This document shows, piece by piece, positions 1-11,200 of a DNA stretch of 64,000 nt (position 1 is the first letter of the stretch; each line of letters opens with the position of its first letter). The stretch is from Teratosphaeria epicoccoides. Lineage: Eukaryota; Ascomycota; Dothideomycetes; Mycosphaerellales; Teratosphaeriaceae. The notes below the pieces were generated by a model that saw nothing but the letters and a program-made list of their open reading frames with translations, searched no databases and had not been told where the DNA came from. Made by a program: the position numbers and the translations under genes. The stretch covers positions 62,001-126,000 of the forward strand of contig JADDMT010000010.1 in the NCBI GenBank assembly GCA_021401465.1, read 5' to 3'.

Positions 1-1147
1 CTTAACCTAGTTAACATAGAACTAGCGAAAGTCCGCCTACATATACGTTCTGTCATAGACCTATATAAGGTTATACCGCTCATGCTAATTATTGCGAGGT
101 TCCTTATCCTCTTCGAGCTACATTACACTAAAGGCAACTCGTTTGCCCTCTGTAGAATATCTGCGTAGGTTAAGCATAAAGACTACCTTACACGCCTGCA
201 AGAAAGTTCGAGCCTCCTTTAAGGTGTCTCCCTTAAACGGCTTCAGGTTACGTGCGTTACGACTACCTCCTATTTAGCCTACTATGGCCCCGAATTTAGG
301 TACTAGGTTCGTAGGCACATGCAGAGAGTCTACGCCTCCTAGTAAGTTGTCTTCGTAGGTCCCTAGCGTGAAATCTTGCTAGATTTCTTCGTCTGCTATT
401 TTATTAGTACTACTTATAGCGACGTCTTCGTCGTCCTCGCTATTGTCGCTACTAGAAGCGGTGCGGCTCTAGCTCTAGTTCGTAAGGCGGTTAACGACCT
501 AATCGACAATCATGGCTACGAGGGCCAGGTTAATAGTCGGGGTTAGCTGCAGTTCCTATGTAGGGGGTCTATTGCCTTGTCCGCCGCGTAATTAGCCTCT
601 AGCGGAACTGTCGCTCGATGTAGTGTCGCTCGCAGGGGGTACTTCTACAGGCTAGTTACTTAGGCTAGCTTCGCTATCGCGGGCGCTTAGGATAGCGCTT
701 ACTACGCGTTAGTTGTAATTTCGTAGTACTCTAGACATATTGTAGTATTCTCTGCTAGACTGCAAAGTAGGGGGGAGAAAGCAGAACTAATATAGATGTA
801 TATGCTATATGATATGGAAATATCTCGCAGTGTGACAGAGTAATCCGACCTTTTAGTAGGTACAAGACAGCGCTACTTTCTGCTTATTGCAGAGGTAGCG
901 CTAAGGGTGCTTATAACCCTCGACGCTCCTTAATTAGGGAAAGCATGTCTAAGCCTAACCCCGCAGGGGTACTATAGGGTAAGCGACGTAAGGGCGTCTT
1001 ACGTCGACAACTGATCCCTCTTAGACGACATACAAGCTAACGTATGTACGAAGGACCCCCTTGCTATATATAGCAGGGTCACTACATGCTAAGGGCGGGC
1101 ATTAGAACCTATGCGGTTCTAATAGCCCCCTAGTATTAACCGTATCA
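1..1147 (-). mobile_element. G1-A: 5' part of Ty3/Gypsy element, cut by window edge
   Basis: Minus-strand G1 element whose 5' LTR (788-1147) and start of gag are visible; the rest lies left of the window. The gag frame would start at the ATG complementary to 736-738 and runs leftward with many in-frame stops. The stretch complementary to 92-277 matches gag of copies B and C at 8770-8960 and 40,040-40,230. The element sits inside G3-1: the G3 sequence CTCGG|TCAGGG resumes at 1148, and the uninterrupted equivalent is at 38,912-38,922. The partner TSD is outside the window. Confidence 0.85.
788..1147 (-). repeat. G1-A 5' LTR (360 bp)
   Basis: It is 360 bp long, like the four other G1 LTRs at 7889, 15698, 39173 and 46978. 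Read on the minus strand it starts TGATACGG and ends ATCTATATTA, the terminal CA having become TA. Differences from the other LTRs are C/T or G/A transitions. Confidence 0.9.
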
Positions 1148-1152
1148 CTCGG

Positions 1153-1925
1153 TCAGGGCCCCGCGTAGTAGCGCCAGACTGACGCTAACGAGGGCTCTTG
1201 CCCTTACTAGCAACGTTCCCCCGCTACCTACCTAAGGTAAGCGCTAGTAGAACGCCCCTAGACCTTCCGAACTGTTAGCGCGCAGAAACACACAGAGTAC
1301 GGGATGAACTCACAGGAGGCCCTACTAGGCGACAGTAGCACCTATAGTCCCTATAACCTCCTAGGCTACGACGCTGCTCGAGGTTAGCGGCGTAATCATA
1401 GAGGACACTAATAGAAAATACCCGGACAGCAGACCCGCTAACTACAAAGGCCCTAAGGCCCTCTAGGCCTTGAGGACCTTTGACAGGTCGTTGTACGCGG
1501 CGGCGCTATCGCGATGTTAGCTGTGTAAAACCCCTAGGGAGTAGGTCATACCTGTTAGCGTCCTAGGAACAGGTCTAGGAGGCGTAGGAGACATGGGCGA
1601 GGGCGGGGCTAGCTAGGTTAGCGGAGCATTTTGCGTAGACACTAAGTAACGCGTACAGGGCTTTACAGTTTAGGCGCTTGCTAGCGTAGCGCTAGTAGGC
1701 GTAGGCTTAGGTAGACTAGACAGATTCATTAGCTAAAGCTAGGCATAACGACAAGGACTCTAGAACATACTAATTATAGGACGCAATCTACGCCCTAGAG
1801 GGCGTAGTCGACGTAGTAGATTACGGGGGCTATCTAGTTCTAGTTAGTATCGCCCGGAATCCCGGAGAAAAAGCTAGAAGGTAGGAGAAAGAGGGGGGGG
1901 CTTACGGTTTAAGGTAAGCATGTAA
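1153..1925 (+). pseudogene. Possible sense ORF after pol in G3-1
   Basis: One plus frame reads from the left breakpoint to a TAA at 1923-1925. Apart from TAG and TAA codons explicable as mutated CAG, TGG, CAA or CGA, there is a single TGA near 1302, which is TAA in G3-2 and so fits an ancestral CGA. The predicted product is rich in Arg and Ser with two weakly hydrophobic stretches. Its place between integrase and 3' LTR is where env or accessory genes of Ty3/Gypsy elements lie. I recognise no domain. The region is GC-rich and another frame is also partly open, so this may be chance. Confidence 0.3.
1402..1406. other. Unoccupied insertion site equivalent to G1-C target (AGGAC)
   Basis: In G3-1 the sequence ATAGAGGACACTAATAG is uninterrupted. 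In G3-2 the same sequence is split at AGGAC by G1-C, with AGGAC at 39168-39172 and again at 47338-47342. This is a direct before/after pair for one integration. Confidence 0.9.
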
Positions 1926-2288
1926 GAGAGAGGAAGCAAGAGTAATAGCGAAGGGCGCTTTTTATATAGTAAGGGACGTACTAGCACGGGCCTAGGAGCG
2001 CCCCTAGAATGGCTCGGATAGCGATGAATAGAAGTGAAGTAAAGGGAGGTAGGAAAGTAAAGTGGATTTAAATAAGCGAAGTAGAGTCTAGGAACCCGGC
2101 AAGACCGGGTAGAGGCCAGGCTGTAGGCACAGGAGAACAGGGAGTGTAAGAAGTAAAGTAAAGTAGACTTAGACAAGTAGAGTAGACTTAGACAAGGGAA
2201 GTGAAGTTAGGAAGCTGTGTTAGCCTAGCTATGATCCGGACTTTATGTGCTAGAAGGAAACTGACGGATTCCTTGCTGTGAACAAGAA

Positions 2289-2302
2289 GGGAGGGGGGGG
2301 GG
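2289..2302 (+). other. G3-1 poly-G polypurine tract
   Basis: A purine run ending in ten G residues, followed by TAA and then the 3' LTR. In the position of a plus-strand primer. The G3-2 counterpart has 20 consecutive G. Confidence 0.6.
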
Positions 2303-2305
2303 TAA

Positions 2306-2482
2306 TGTGAAGGGCGAGTCCCTAAGTCTTGGCACAGGCTAGGGCCTATGCGACGCGACCCCTGACGAGGCCGGCTAAGGCTAGCTATAAAAGACCGGAC
2401 AGCTAGCAGATAGTCCCTCTCTCCTCATTGTACTTGTTAAATACTACATTAACCCCTATGTATATGTCGTTCACCTATGACA
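2306..2482 (+). repeat. G3-1 3' LTR (177 bp)
   Basis: Begins TGTGAAGGGC and ends CCTATGACA. It matches the G3-2 LTRs at 33469-33635 and 48250-48416. It is slightly longer than G3-2's 167 bp, largely from an extra AAGGCTAGC-like stretch near 2370-2385. Contains a TATAAAAG box near 2387. Confidence 0.88.
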
Positions 2483-2660
2483 GGGGCTGTTAGAGGGTAT
2501 AAAAACCTCGTCGCTTCCTAAACTTTCCTGTTCTAAGACACTAACATTAACCTCTACTCCTATTTTGCTTAGCTTGCGCCTCGCTATGTCTGCGGGTCTA
2601 AACTAGAGCTTCTTCTTCTTTAATTAATCAATCAAGATTAACTAACTCATCTTAGCTATA

Positions 2661-4082
2661 ATGGCCTATATGCTACAGACTAAGTTTGACGCTACTCGCT
2701 CTACCTGTGATCGTCACTCATGTCGACGATACCTTGACAACCTTAGTAGCCAAGCTACACACATTTCTCCTCTGCGTGTTAGTAAGGCGTCCCCTACCTG
2801 CGAGGTATGCGTGGCTTGTACTAACTAAAGTGTAGCCAAGATCTGTATCAGCAGATTTAATGAGGGTAATGTCTACTACAATTATGTTAACTGTAATAGC
2901 AAGCATCAAAAATGCCAAGACCTCCCTAAAGAGGTGTATAGCAAGTACAACTAGCTCTGCCGTAACATTGATAACTTCTAGAGTACGCGTGACAAGGGGA
3001 TTACTAAAGGCACTCTAACTATGAACAGGCTACAGGCTAAGTACTACAAGGTACTCGCCTACCTGCTCGGCGCCCTCTCGTGCTTTACCGTAACTGCTAA
3101 CCGTTCTTATAGTAGTGTTTGCTTCGACTCTCTGCTAACAGGCAAAAACGTTTGTCTAGGTCTAATTGCAGACTTAGTCTAGAAGATCTTGAAGGTGCTA
3201 ACTATTAGGGTCGAGACCTTCGCCATAGTACGCATATAGTACAGGTACCCTCTAAGTATAAATGCTAACTTTCTCCGCTAGGCTAACGTTAGCGTCGAGA
3301 AATATCCGACTAGCTGTTAGCGTTAGCAACTTAGGGCCCTTGCCTCTATTGACGATAACTTTAAGACGCAGATAATCCGCAAGAAGGTTATCAAGCAATT
3401 TACCGCTCCTGCTGCTAAGGCTACGCCCTAGCGCTATACTAAGAGACAGCCTGCCTCTAAGCTAGTCCCGAGGACTAAGCCGTAAGTTACTTACTCGAAT
3501 CCTGTTACGTGCATATAGCTAACACATTGTAGCGCCGCCGCCTACGCTGCCTTGATGCTACTGTCTAAGAAGAAGAACAAGGCTAGGGCCGAAATTGAGG
3601 TTAGCGACAAGGAAGCCAAACCTTCCCTACTTGCGACCCGTACTACGTCTGTTAAGACGCTAAGGCACAAGCCTCTAGGCTAGATCTTTAAGGATGAGGA
3701 GGATGACGACATCTAGGATACCTTCGGTCCTAACGTGATCCCTTTACGCTGTAGTGTCACCGTACTAGTTGCGCCTAAGGGGGACACTAAGTCCGATAAT
3801 GTAGTCGACACTTGTGTCAAGAAGCGCAAGATGATCTCGAGGGCCGAGCGCGACAGCCGCAAGCGCGCTCGAGTCTCTTCGCCTTCTAATGCTAAGGATG
3901 AGGTAGTCATTACGACTAGGCGTAGTAAGGATGTCGCTAGTTCTCTAGCTACTATAGGCTCTAAAGACAAGCTCCCTCGCAACCTACTAAAGAAGAAGAT
4001 GCTAGCCTCTCTTTGTAGCGTTACTACCCCTATTACTTATAGTCGCTTCGGGGTGTTTAGTAGACCCTGTGTAGGTAGGTAG
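2661..4082 (+). pseudogene. Antisense accessory ORF of G1, copy D (Cys-rich, basic protein)
   Basis: ATG at 2661 runs in one frame for 474 codons to TAG at 4080-4082. In-frame stops are only TAG or TAA, explicable as RIP of Gln/Trp/Arg codons. The strand is opposite to gag-pol of the same element. The N-terminus is cysteine-rich: combining copies C and D gives Cys at about 18, 21, 24, 50, 53, 62, 75, 78 and 85, including a motif NCNSKHQKC. A basic stretch near residues 387-404 (KKRK...RKRAR) resembles a bipartite nuclear signal. Copy C (44758-46179) has exactly the same length. I recognise no named family; metal binding and nuclear location are inferences. Confidence 0.7.
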
Positions 4083-4289
4083 TCCCTAGCAGACCGTAAC
4101 AAGAGAGACTCTTCTGCTTCGGGTTTAGTCAGGAAGCCCCTAACTAGTAGTTAATAAGTATTAGCTACAAAGCTAATCTAAGCATGTCTCTTGTTCTCCT
4201 TAGGTTTATTCTAGGTATGCCTTTAGGCATTAATAATGTATAAGTAGGGCGTTTGCTTCTTGTTATTACTCCGCGCGTTATGCGCTACA

Positions 4290-7200
4290 TACATGTGTCA
4301 AGAATTCTGCTCTGAAGCCCTTATCTTCCTACGAATCGACCTTCTTAAGCCCTGCTTACGCCTCCTCTGCTCTTCGAATTCACAAATAGCTTCTAGAGCG
4401 TTCTTGTAGTCTTCGGCTAGAACCTATTATGTGTACTTAGGTAGGTATCCTTTCTACTTTACTAGATAGTACGTTATACCCTTACGCTGCATACTATCCT
4501 TAATACCCTCGACTTCCTACTCTTCGTTCTCTTCTGCTACTAGCATCGGGTCCGCGGGCTCTTCGCCCTCGCGCTGTACCTATAGTTCGAGTAGAGATAC
4601 ATAGAAGATGTCATGCATATAATACGACAATAGTAACGATAGCTAGTATGCCTGCGAGCCTATTACGTCGCGTATCTAGAAGGGTCCGACGAACCTTGGC
4701 GTCATCTTCTTGCTTAGAAGTTTCAGCTTGAGATTCTTTGTTAATAGTAATACCTTCGTACTAACTACATACTACATTGGTTTAGCATAGGCGTTATTAT
4801 GTTCAATCTGGGATTCTGAGGCCTTTTTCTAGTATTCTATTAGCACCGAATGTACCTCGCGCATACGCCGCGCTAATTCCGCGGCAGCTAGTACCCTCTC
4901 CTTAGAAGACTCGTCCTAAGGCGGTTCTAGGTGTATTTCTAGATTAAAGCTATAAAGAATCTAAAATAGTAACATACGCATAGTAGCATGCATGCTGTTA
5001 TTAACTGCAAATTCCGCCATAGGAATTACGTTAGCCTAGGCATCCTAGTTCTTAGCGTAGTAGCACTAAAGGTACTACTTAAGAGTCTAGTTTATACGTT
5101 TAGTCTAACTATTAGTCTGTAGATAGAATGCTATACTTAGGCGGTACTTAACACGTGCCTTAAACACAAATTCTTGCTAGTATTTACTAGTAAAGACAGA
5201 ACCTCGATCTAATAGGATACTTTAGGGGACACTAAAGCACTATATAACTTCGTCGCAAAGTAGTCGCGTAAGCTCACTACTTATGCACTTTTTCGTATAT
5301 AGGATGAAGACATTCATCTTCGAGTATTAGTCGACTACTATAAGGACAGTATTAACCACATTGCCTTTCTACTTTGCTAGCAGCAAATCGGTAATAAAAT
5401 CTATGGCCAAGTCTTGCCATAGTCTCTCTAGTAGTAGGAGCGCCTAAGCATCGCTGTAGGGGCGATAGCGCCGAGATTTGCTAACCTAGCACGTCTAGCA
5501 GGATTTAACATAGTCAGAGACATCCTGTTCTAGCGTAAGCTACTAGTATTTGCGTCCGAGAAGTGCGTTCGTCTTCTCTGCGCCAAAATGGCCCGCAAGT
5601 TTATTATCATGATAAATATAGAGGAGCTACGAACAGAGTATGTAGTTAGCAGGTACGTAGAGCCTATTGTCAAAGTACTACAAGTTGCCTGACTTAGTCT
5701 AGTACTTCAGACTACCTGCAGTGTCCTAGAGGGCTACACCCTTATTAATCAACTCCGGTTCTTGCTCTTGTAACCGCTAAATAAGTCTCGAGACTTCTTT
5801 AAAGGGTTCTTTAGACATCGCATACTTACTACATGTAAGCTAGTTAACTACTACACGGATCGAGCTAGACACGGTCGCTATAACTGCCAGATAGGAGGTT
5901 TCGTTACTAGCGGAGGCTATGAGGCCCTATTAGACCTGTAGTCGACCTACAAGAGGAGCTAACGACAGATCGCCGCTCTAAACTATAAGCTTTGTTTGTA
6001 GTGTAGGGAGAAGCTATTAGTTACCCTCCTCCCTAGTGTTGTAGTCCGGTCGTCACGAAGGACCGTTAGCCGGATTCGTCTTTCCGGAACGATGCTAGAT
6101 AACGAAGTCAAAGCTAGCGAGGAAAGTCGCCTACCTTGCTTGCTGACTACTTAGCTGCTTTACGCCTATGAAGCCACGAAGGTTGTTATAGTTAGTAAGC
6201 ACCTTAATAGGGTACGCTACGCCTTCGAGGTAGTATTAGTACTCCTTAAAGCTGTTAATAATAGCTAAAAGCTCTTAGTCGTAAGTCTTATAGTTAAGCT
6301 TAGCGCCCTGCATCTTCCGCGACTAGAAGGCAATCAGGTACTATCGCGTACTACCTTCGTGCGACTAGAGCTGCGATATAATTGCGGCTATTACGAATTT
6401 TGAAGCATTAGTCTCTATCCGGATCTTCGTAGCAGGGTCAAAGTGCTAAAGTATAGGCGTAGTTTAAAAAGCTGCTTTAAGTTCAGAGAAAGCCTTACTC
6501 TAAGCCTCCTCCTAAGGCACCCTCCCTAGCTTCTTTCCTTAAATTGCGCCCTTTGCGAGGGCCATGAGAGGGGCCACAATCATCGAGTAAGATCGTATGA
6601 ATCTGCAATAGAAGTTAGTAAATCCTAGGAATACCTGCACTTCTCGGAGGGTAGTTAGCCGCGGCTACTCTATGATTACAGACACCCTTTAGTTATCCAT
6701 GATGACTCCTTCCGTAGAGACGATGTATCCGAGAAACTTATTCCTATCCGTCAGGAATAAGCACTTCTTTAGGTTCGCGTATAGAGCGAACTTATAGAGC
6801 CGTTTAAGTACTATCCTTAGATGCCGAATATGCTCCTCCTTTAAGTTAGAGTAGACTAGTATATCGTCTAAATATACTACGTAGCAGGTGTTAACAAGGC
6901 CGGCTAGGGCCTAGTTAATATACGCTTAGAACGTTACTAGTACGTTAGTTAAGCTAAATGGCATCACTATATACTTAAAGTGTCTGTACTACATTTAGAA
7001 TGTAGTCTTTAACTCGTCGCCCTTTCGGATTAGTATCTAGTAGTAGGCGTCCTTCAAGTCAATAGACAAGAAGATAGCGGCGCGACTAAGGCGGTCAAGC
7101 GTCTCGCTAATAAGTAGTAGGGGGCAGCGGTTTTTCTAGGTTACTACGTTAAGGCCCCTATAGTTAATGTATAGGCGGAGCGTGTTATCCTTCTTTAGGA

Positions 7201-7710
7201 CGAACATAACTAACGCTCTAGCCTCGCTGTCGCTTCGTCAGATCCACGCGTTCCTTTGCGCCTTGTAGAGGTAGTCTCGAAGTGTTTCGAGCTACAATTC
7301 CGACATAGGGTATAGAGGTTAATACGGAGGATTGTAACCCTCCTTAAGGTTAATCGCATGTTCTATGTCTAGGGCCTAGGCATAGGCCGCAGCCTCTATG
7401 TCGAAAATATCGGCGTATTCCTCTAACTTAGGCAGAAGGGTAATGTCTTCCTTGACGTTCTTTATACAGACTATATACATACATTAGACCTTCTTCATGT
7501 CCTTGTAGAAGCTGTGTATGTCACGCATCTGCACTACAGGAACTTCGCCTATAGAGCCGTAGAACTAGTTGTTAGTAGCTCTATTAACAACGACTCCCTA
7601 CTTGTAGCGCTAAGGGCGGCCGAGTAGGAGCTCCTTATTAGGAACATCTTCGGCGTAGAAGACTTCGTTAGTCTCCCGCACTTCTCCTAAGGAGTCCGCG
7701 ACTTAGAGGC
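4290..7710 (-). pseudogene. G1-D pol remnant (PR-RT-RH-INT)
   Basis: Reverse complement of the pol region of G1-B and G1-C. The reverse transcriptase active-site motif YLDDILVYS is encoded near 6,850-6,875, and the integrase/C-terminal region at about 4,300-5,400. Broken by many TAG codons, mostly at positions expected to be Trp or Gln, so it cannot encode a working polyprotein. The 5' end including gag is missing. Confidence 0.85.
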
Positions 7711-7888
7711 ATACTATCCCCCTCTTAGCCTAGCTCGTCCCTAAGCTACCTTATTAGTGCGGGGTTTCTCTTGTCATTTCCTTTTATGCCGTGATGTCTT
7801 CTCTTTCTACATTACTACCTTGTGTTATCCTAGACACTAACGCCCCCTTAACGCAGAAACGTAAACACTACGCAAATCGAATCTATCG

Positions 7889-8248
7889 TAATACGGTTAA
7901 TACTAGGGGGCCGTTAGAACCGCATGGGTTCTAATGCCCGCCCTTAGCATGCAGTGACCCTGCCACATATGGCAAGGGGGTCCTTCGTACATACGTTAGC
8001 TCGTATGTCGTCTAAGAGGGATTAGTTGTCAACGTAGGACGCCCCTACGTCGCTAACCTTACAGTACCCCTGTAGGGTTAGGCTCGGACATGCTTTCCCT
8101 AATTAAGGAGCGTTAGGGGTTATAAGCACCCTTAGCGCTACCTCTACGATAAGTAGAAAGCAGCGCTGTCTTGTACCTACTAAAAGGTCGGATTACTCTG
8201 TCACACTACGAGATATTTCTATATTATATAGCATATACATCTATATTA
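7889..8248 (+). repeat. G1-B 5' LTR
   Basis: 360 bp, TAATACGG (from TGATACGG) to ATATTA (from ATATCA). Pair of 15698-16057. Confidence 0.92.
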
Positions 8249-8297
8249 GTTCTGCTTTCTCCCCCCTGCTTTGCAGTCTAGCAGAGAATACTACGAT

Positions 8298-11200
8298 ATG
8301 TCTAGAGTACTACGAACTCGCAACTAACGCATAGCGAGCGCTATCCTAAGCGCCCGCGATAGCGAAGCTAGCCTAAGTAACTAGCCCGCAGAAGTACCCC
8401 CTACGAGCGACACTACATCGAGCGACGGTTCCGCTAGAGGCTAATTACGCGGCAGACAAGGCAATAGACCCCCTGTATAGGGACCGCAGCTAACCCTGAC
8501 TATCGACCTAGCTCTCGTAGCTATGATTGTCGATTAGGTTGCGAACTGCCTTGCAAACTAGAGCTAGAGCTACACCGCTTCTAGTAGCGACAATAGCGAG
8601 GACGACGAAGACGTCGCTATAAGTAGTACTAATAAACTAGCGGACGAAGAAATCTAGCGAGATTTCATACTAGGGACCCGCGAAGAAAACTTACTAGGAG
8701 GCGTAGACCCTCCGCGTATGCCTACGAACCTAGTGCCTAGATTCAGGGCCATAGTAGGCTAACTAGGAGGTAGTTATAACGCATGTAACCCGAAGCCGTT
8801 TAAGGGAGACACCTTAAAGGAGGCTCGAACTTTCTTGCAGGCGTGTAAGGCAGTTTTCGTGCTTAACCTACGTAGATATTCTACAGAGGGCGAATGAGTC
8901 GCCTTTAGTGTAATGTAGCTCGAAGAGGATAAGGAACCTCGCAACAATTAGCATGAGCGGTATAACCTTATGCGGGTCTATAACAGAACGTATATGTAGG
9001 CGGACTTTCGCTAGTTCTATGTTAACTAGGTCGAGGATCCAGGGAATCGCGCCCTTACTATGTCTGTCAAGTACGAGAGGGCTAAGCAGGGGAAGGGACA
9101 AACAACCTCTAGCTTCGCTACCTACCTCGCTACACTTAAGGGACAGATGCTACCCTATACCGAGACGTAACGCGTGCGGCACTTGCTTGTCAAACTTAAT
9201 GACAATCTTCAGAATATAATCATAACTGTTCATGAACTTCCGACAACTCGGCAAGACCTCGTATCCCTTACGACATGTATAGAAATCACCTTGAAGCGAA
9301 ATGGAAAATCGGGCGGTAAGGACAATAAGCGTCTAAGCCCTAAGGACATACTAAAGGGCCGCTATTACAAGCGCCCTAGGGGTCACGTCTAACGTAGTAG
9401 TTCATTCTAGAGGAGTAAGCCTTCCGAGCTAAAAGACAGTAGCGAGAAGCCTCCGAGTAGCTGCTACATCTATAGAGCGAGGGACTACTAGGCGGCCTAC
9501 TGTCCTAAACGAAGTAATAGGAAGAAGGTAAGCAAGGTGTCTAAAACCTCCCTAGAGGGGAGGCGAAAGAAGGACAAGCCCGAGACAACTAAATGGCTAC
9601 TACGGGTATCTAAGCTGTCTGTTACTAATAGTGTAGACTTGTGGCCTGCCTAGCGCCTATCTAGTGTAGTCCGAGTTAATAGCTCGCTTGAGCTAGTAGA
9701 CTATATGTTAGATGACCTTGCGGAGGTTAACGTGATACCCTAGAGAGTAGTCGTACAGCTTAGTTTAAAGCCGATCCTAGGAGCCCTGCTGCGTACCATG
9801 AAGTCCTTTTAGGGCGAAGGCGTAGCGGCTCGAGGCGCGTATAACGTGCGCCTCTAACTCGCGGACTCCTTAGGAGAAGTGCGTGAGACTAACGAAGTCT
9901 TCTACGCTAAAGACGTTCCTAATAAGGAGCTCCTACTCGGCCGCCCTTAGCGCTACAAGCAGGGAGTCGTTGTTAATAGAGCTACTAATAACTAGTTCTA
10001 CGGCTCTATAGGCGAAATTCCTGTAGTATAGATACGTGACGCACATAGCTTCTACAAGGACATGAAGAAGGTCTAATGCGTGTATGTAGTCTACATACAG
10101 AACGTCAAGGAAGACGTTACCCTTCCGCCTAAGTTAGAGGAATACGCCGATATTTTCGACGTAGAGGCTACGGCCTATACCTAGGCCCTAGACGCGGAAC
10201 ATGCGATTAACCTTAAGGAGGGTTACAATCCTCCGCATTAACCTCTGTACCCTATATTAGAATCGTAGCTCGAAACACTTCGAGACTACCTCTACAAGGC
10301 GCAAAGGAACGCGTGGATCCGACGAAGCGACAGCGAGGCTAGAGCGTTAGTTATGTTCGTCCCGAAGAAGGATAACACGCTCCGCCTATACGTTAACTAT
10401 AGGGGCCTTAACGCGGTAACCTAGAAAAACCGCTGCCCCCTACTACTTATTAGCGAGACGCTTGACCGCCTTAGTCGCGCTGCTATCTTCTTGTCTATCG
10501 ACTTGAAGGACGCCTACTACTAGATACTAATCCGAAAGGGCAACAAGTAGAAGACTGCATTCTAAACGTAGTATAGACACTTCGAGTATACAGTGATGCC
10601 ATTTAGCTTAACTAACGTACTAGCAACGTTCTAAGCGTATATTAACCGGGCCCTAGCCGGCCTCGTTGACACCTGCTACGTAGTATATTTAGACGATATA
10701 CTAGTCTACTCTGACTCGAAGGAGGAGCATATTCGGTACCTAAGGATAGTGCTTAAACAGCTCCGCAAGTTCGCTCTATACGCGAACCTAAAGAAGTGCT
10801 CATTCCTGACAGATAGGATTAAGTTTCTTAGATATATTGTCTCTATAGAAGGAGTCATCATAGATGACTAAAGGGTGTCCGTAATTACAGAGTAGCTATA
10901 GCTAACTACCCTCCGAGAAGTGTAGGTGTTCCTAGGATTTACTAACTTCTATCGCAGATTCATACGATCCTACTCGAAGATCGTGGCCTCTCTCACAGCC
11001 CTCGTAAAGGGCGTAATTCGAGGAAAAAAGCTAGGGATAGTGCCTTAGGAGGAGGCTTAGAGTAAGGCTTTCTCTGAACTTAAAGCAGCTTTTCAAACTA
11101 CGCCTATACTTCGGCACTTTGACCTCGCTACGAAGATCCGGATAGAGACTAATGCTTCAAAATTCGTAATAGCCGCAATTATATTGCAGCTCTAGTCGCA

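Larger units (their letters stand above)
1148..2482 (+). mobile_element. G3-1: 3' end of Ty3/Gypsy element
   Basis: Plus-strand 3' segment of a G3 element: post-pol region, polypurine tract and 3' LTR. It is collinear with 38,912-39,172 plus 47,343-48,416 of G3-2, and shows that region without the G1-C insertion. Its 5' part is interrupted by G1-A at 1147/1148 and lies off the window. At its right end it abuts truncated G1-D at 2482/2483, so G3-1 probably inserted into G1-D, whose other half would lie left of the window. Confidence 0.85.
2483..7710 (-). mobile_element. G1-D: doubly truncated G1 element
   Basis: Minus-strand G1 copy holding, from right to left, the end of protease, reverse transcriptase, RNase H and integrase remnants (about 7710 to 4300), then the antisense accessory ORF on the plus strand (2661-4082) and part of the 3' untranslated region. 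Neither LTR is present. The left end abuts the G3-1 LTR, at the point equivalent to about 46,357 in G1-C. The right end breaks within the protease region at 7710/7711 and joins G2-1 without an LTR or TSD, which looks like a deletion or recombination junction. Confidence 0.85.

Noticed and set aside
1874..2176. 100-codon minus-strand ORF in G3-1
   Set aside because: Low-complexity Leu/Ser/Tyr product over a purine-rich repeat; the matching region of G3-2 does not keep it as an ORF.
8868..9392. Short intact ORFs inside gag-pol regions (60-90 codons) as independent genes
   Set aside because: They are fragments of the decayed gag-pol frames, or antisense shadows that differ between copies.
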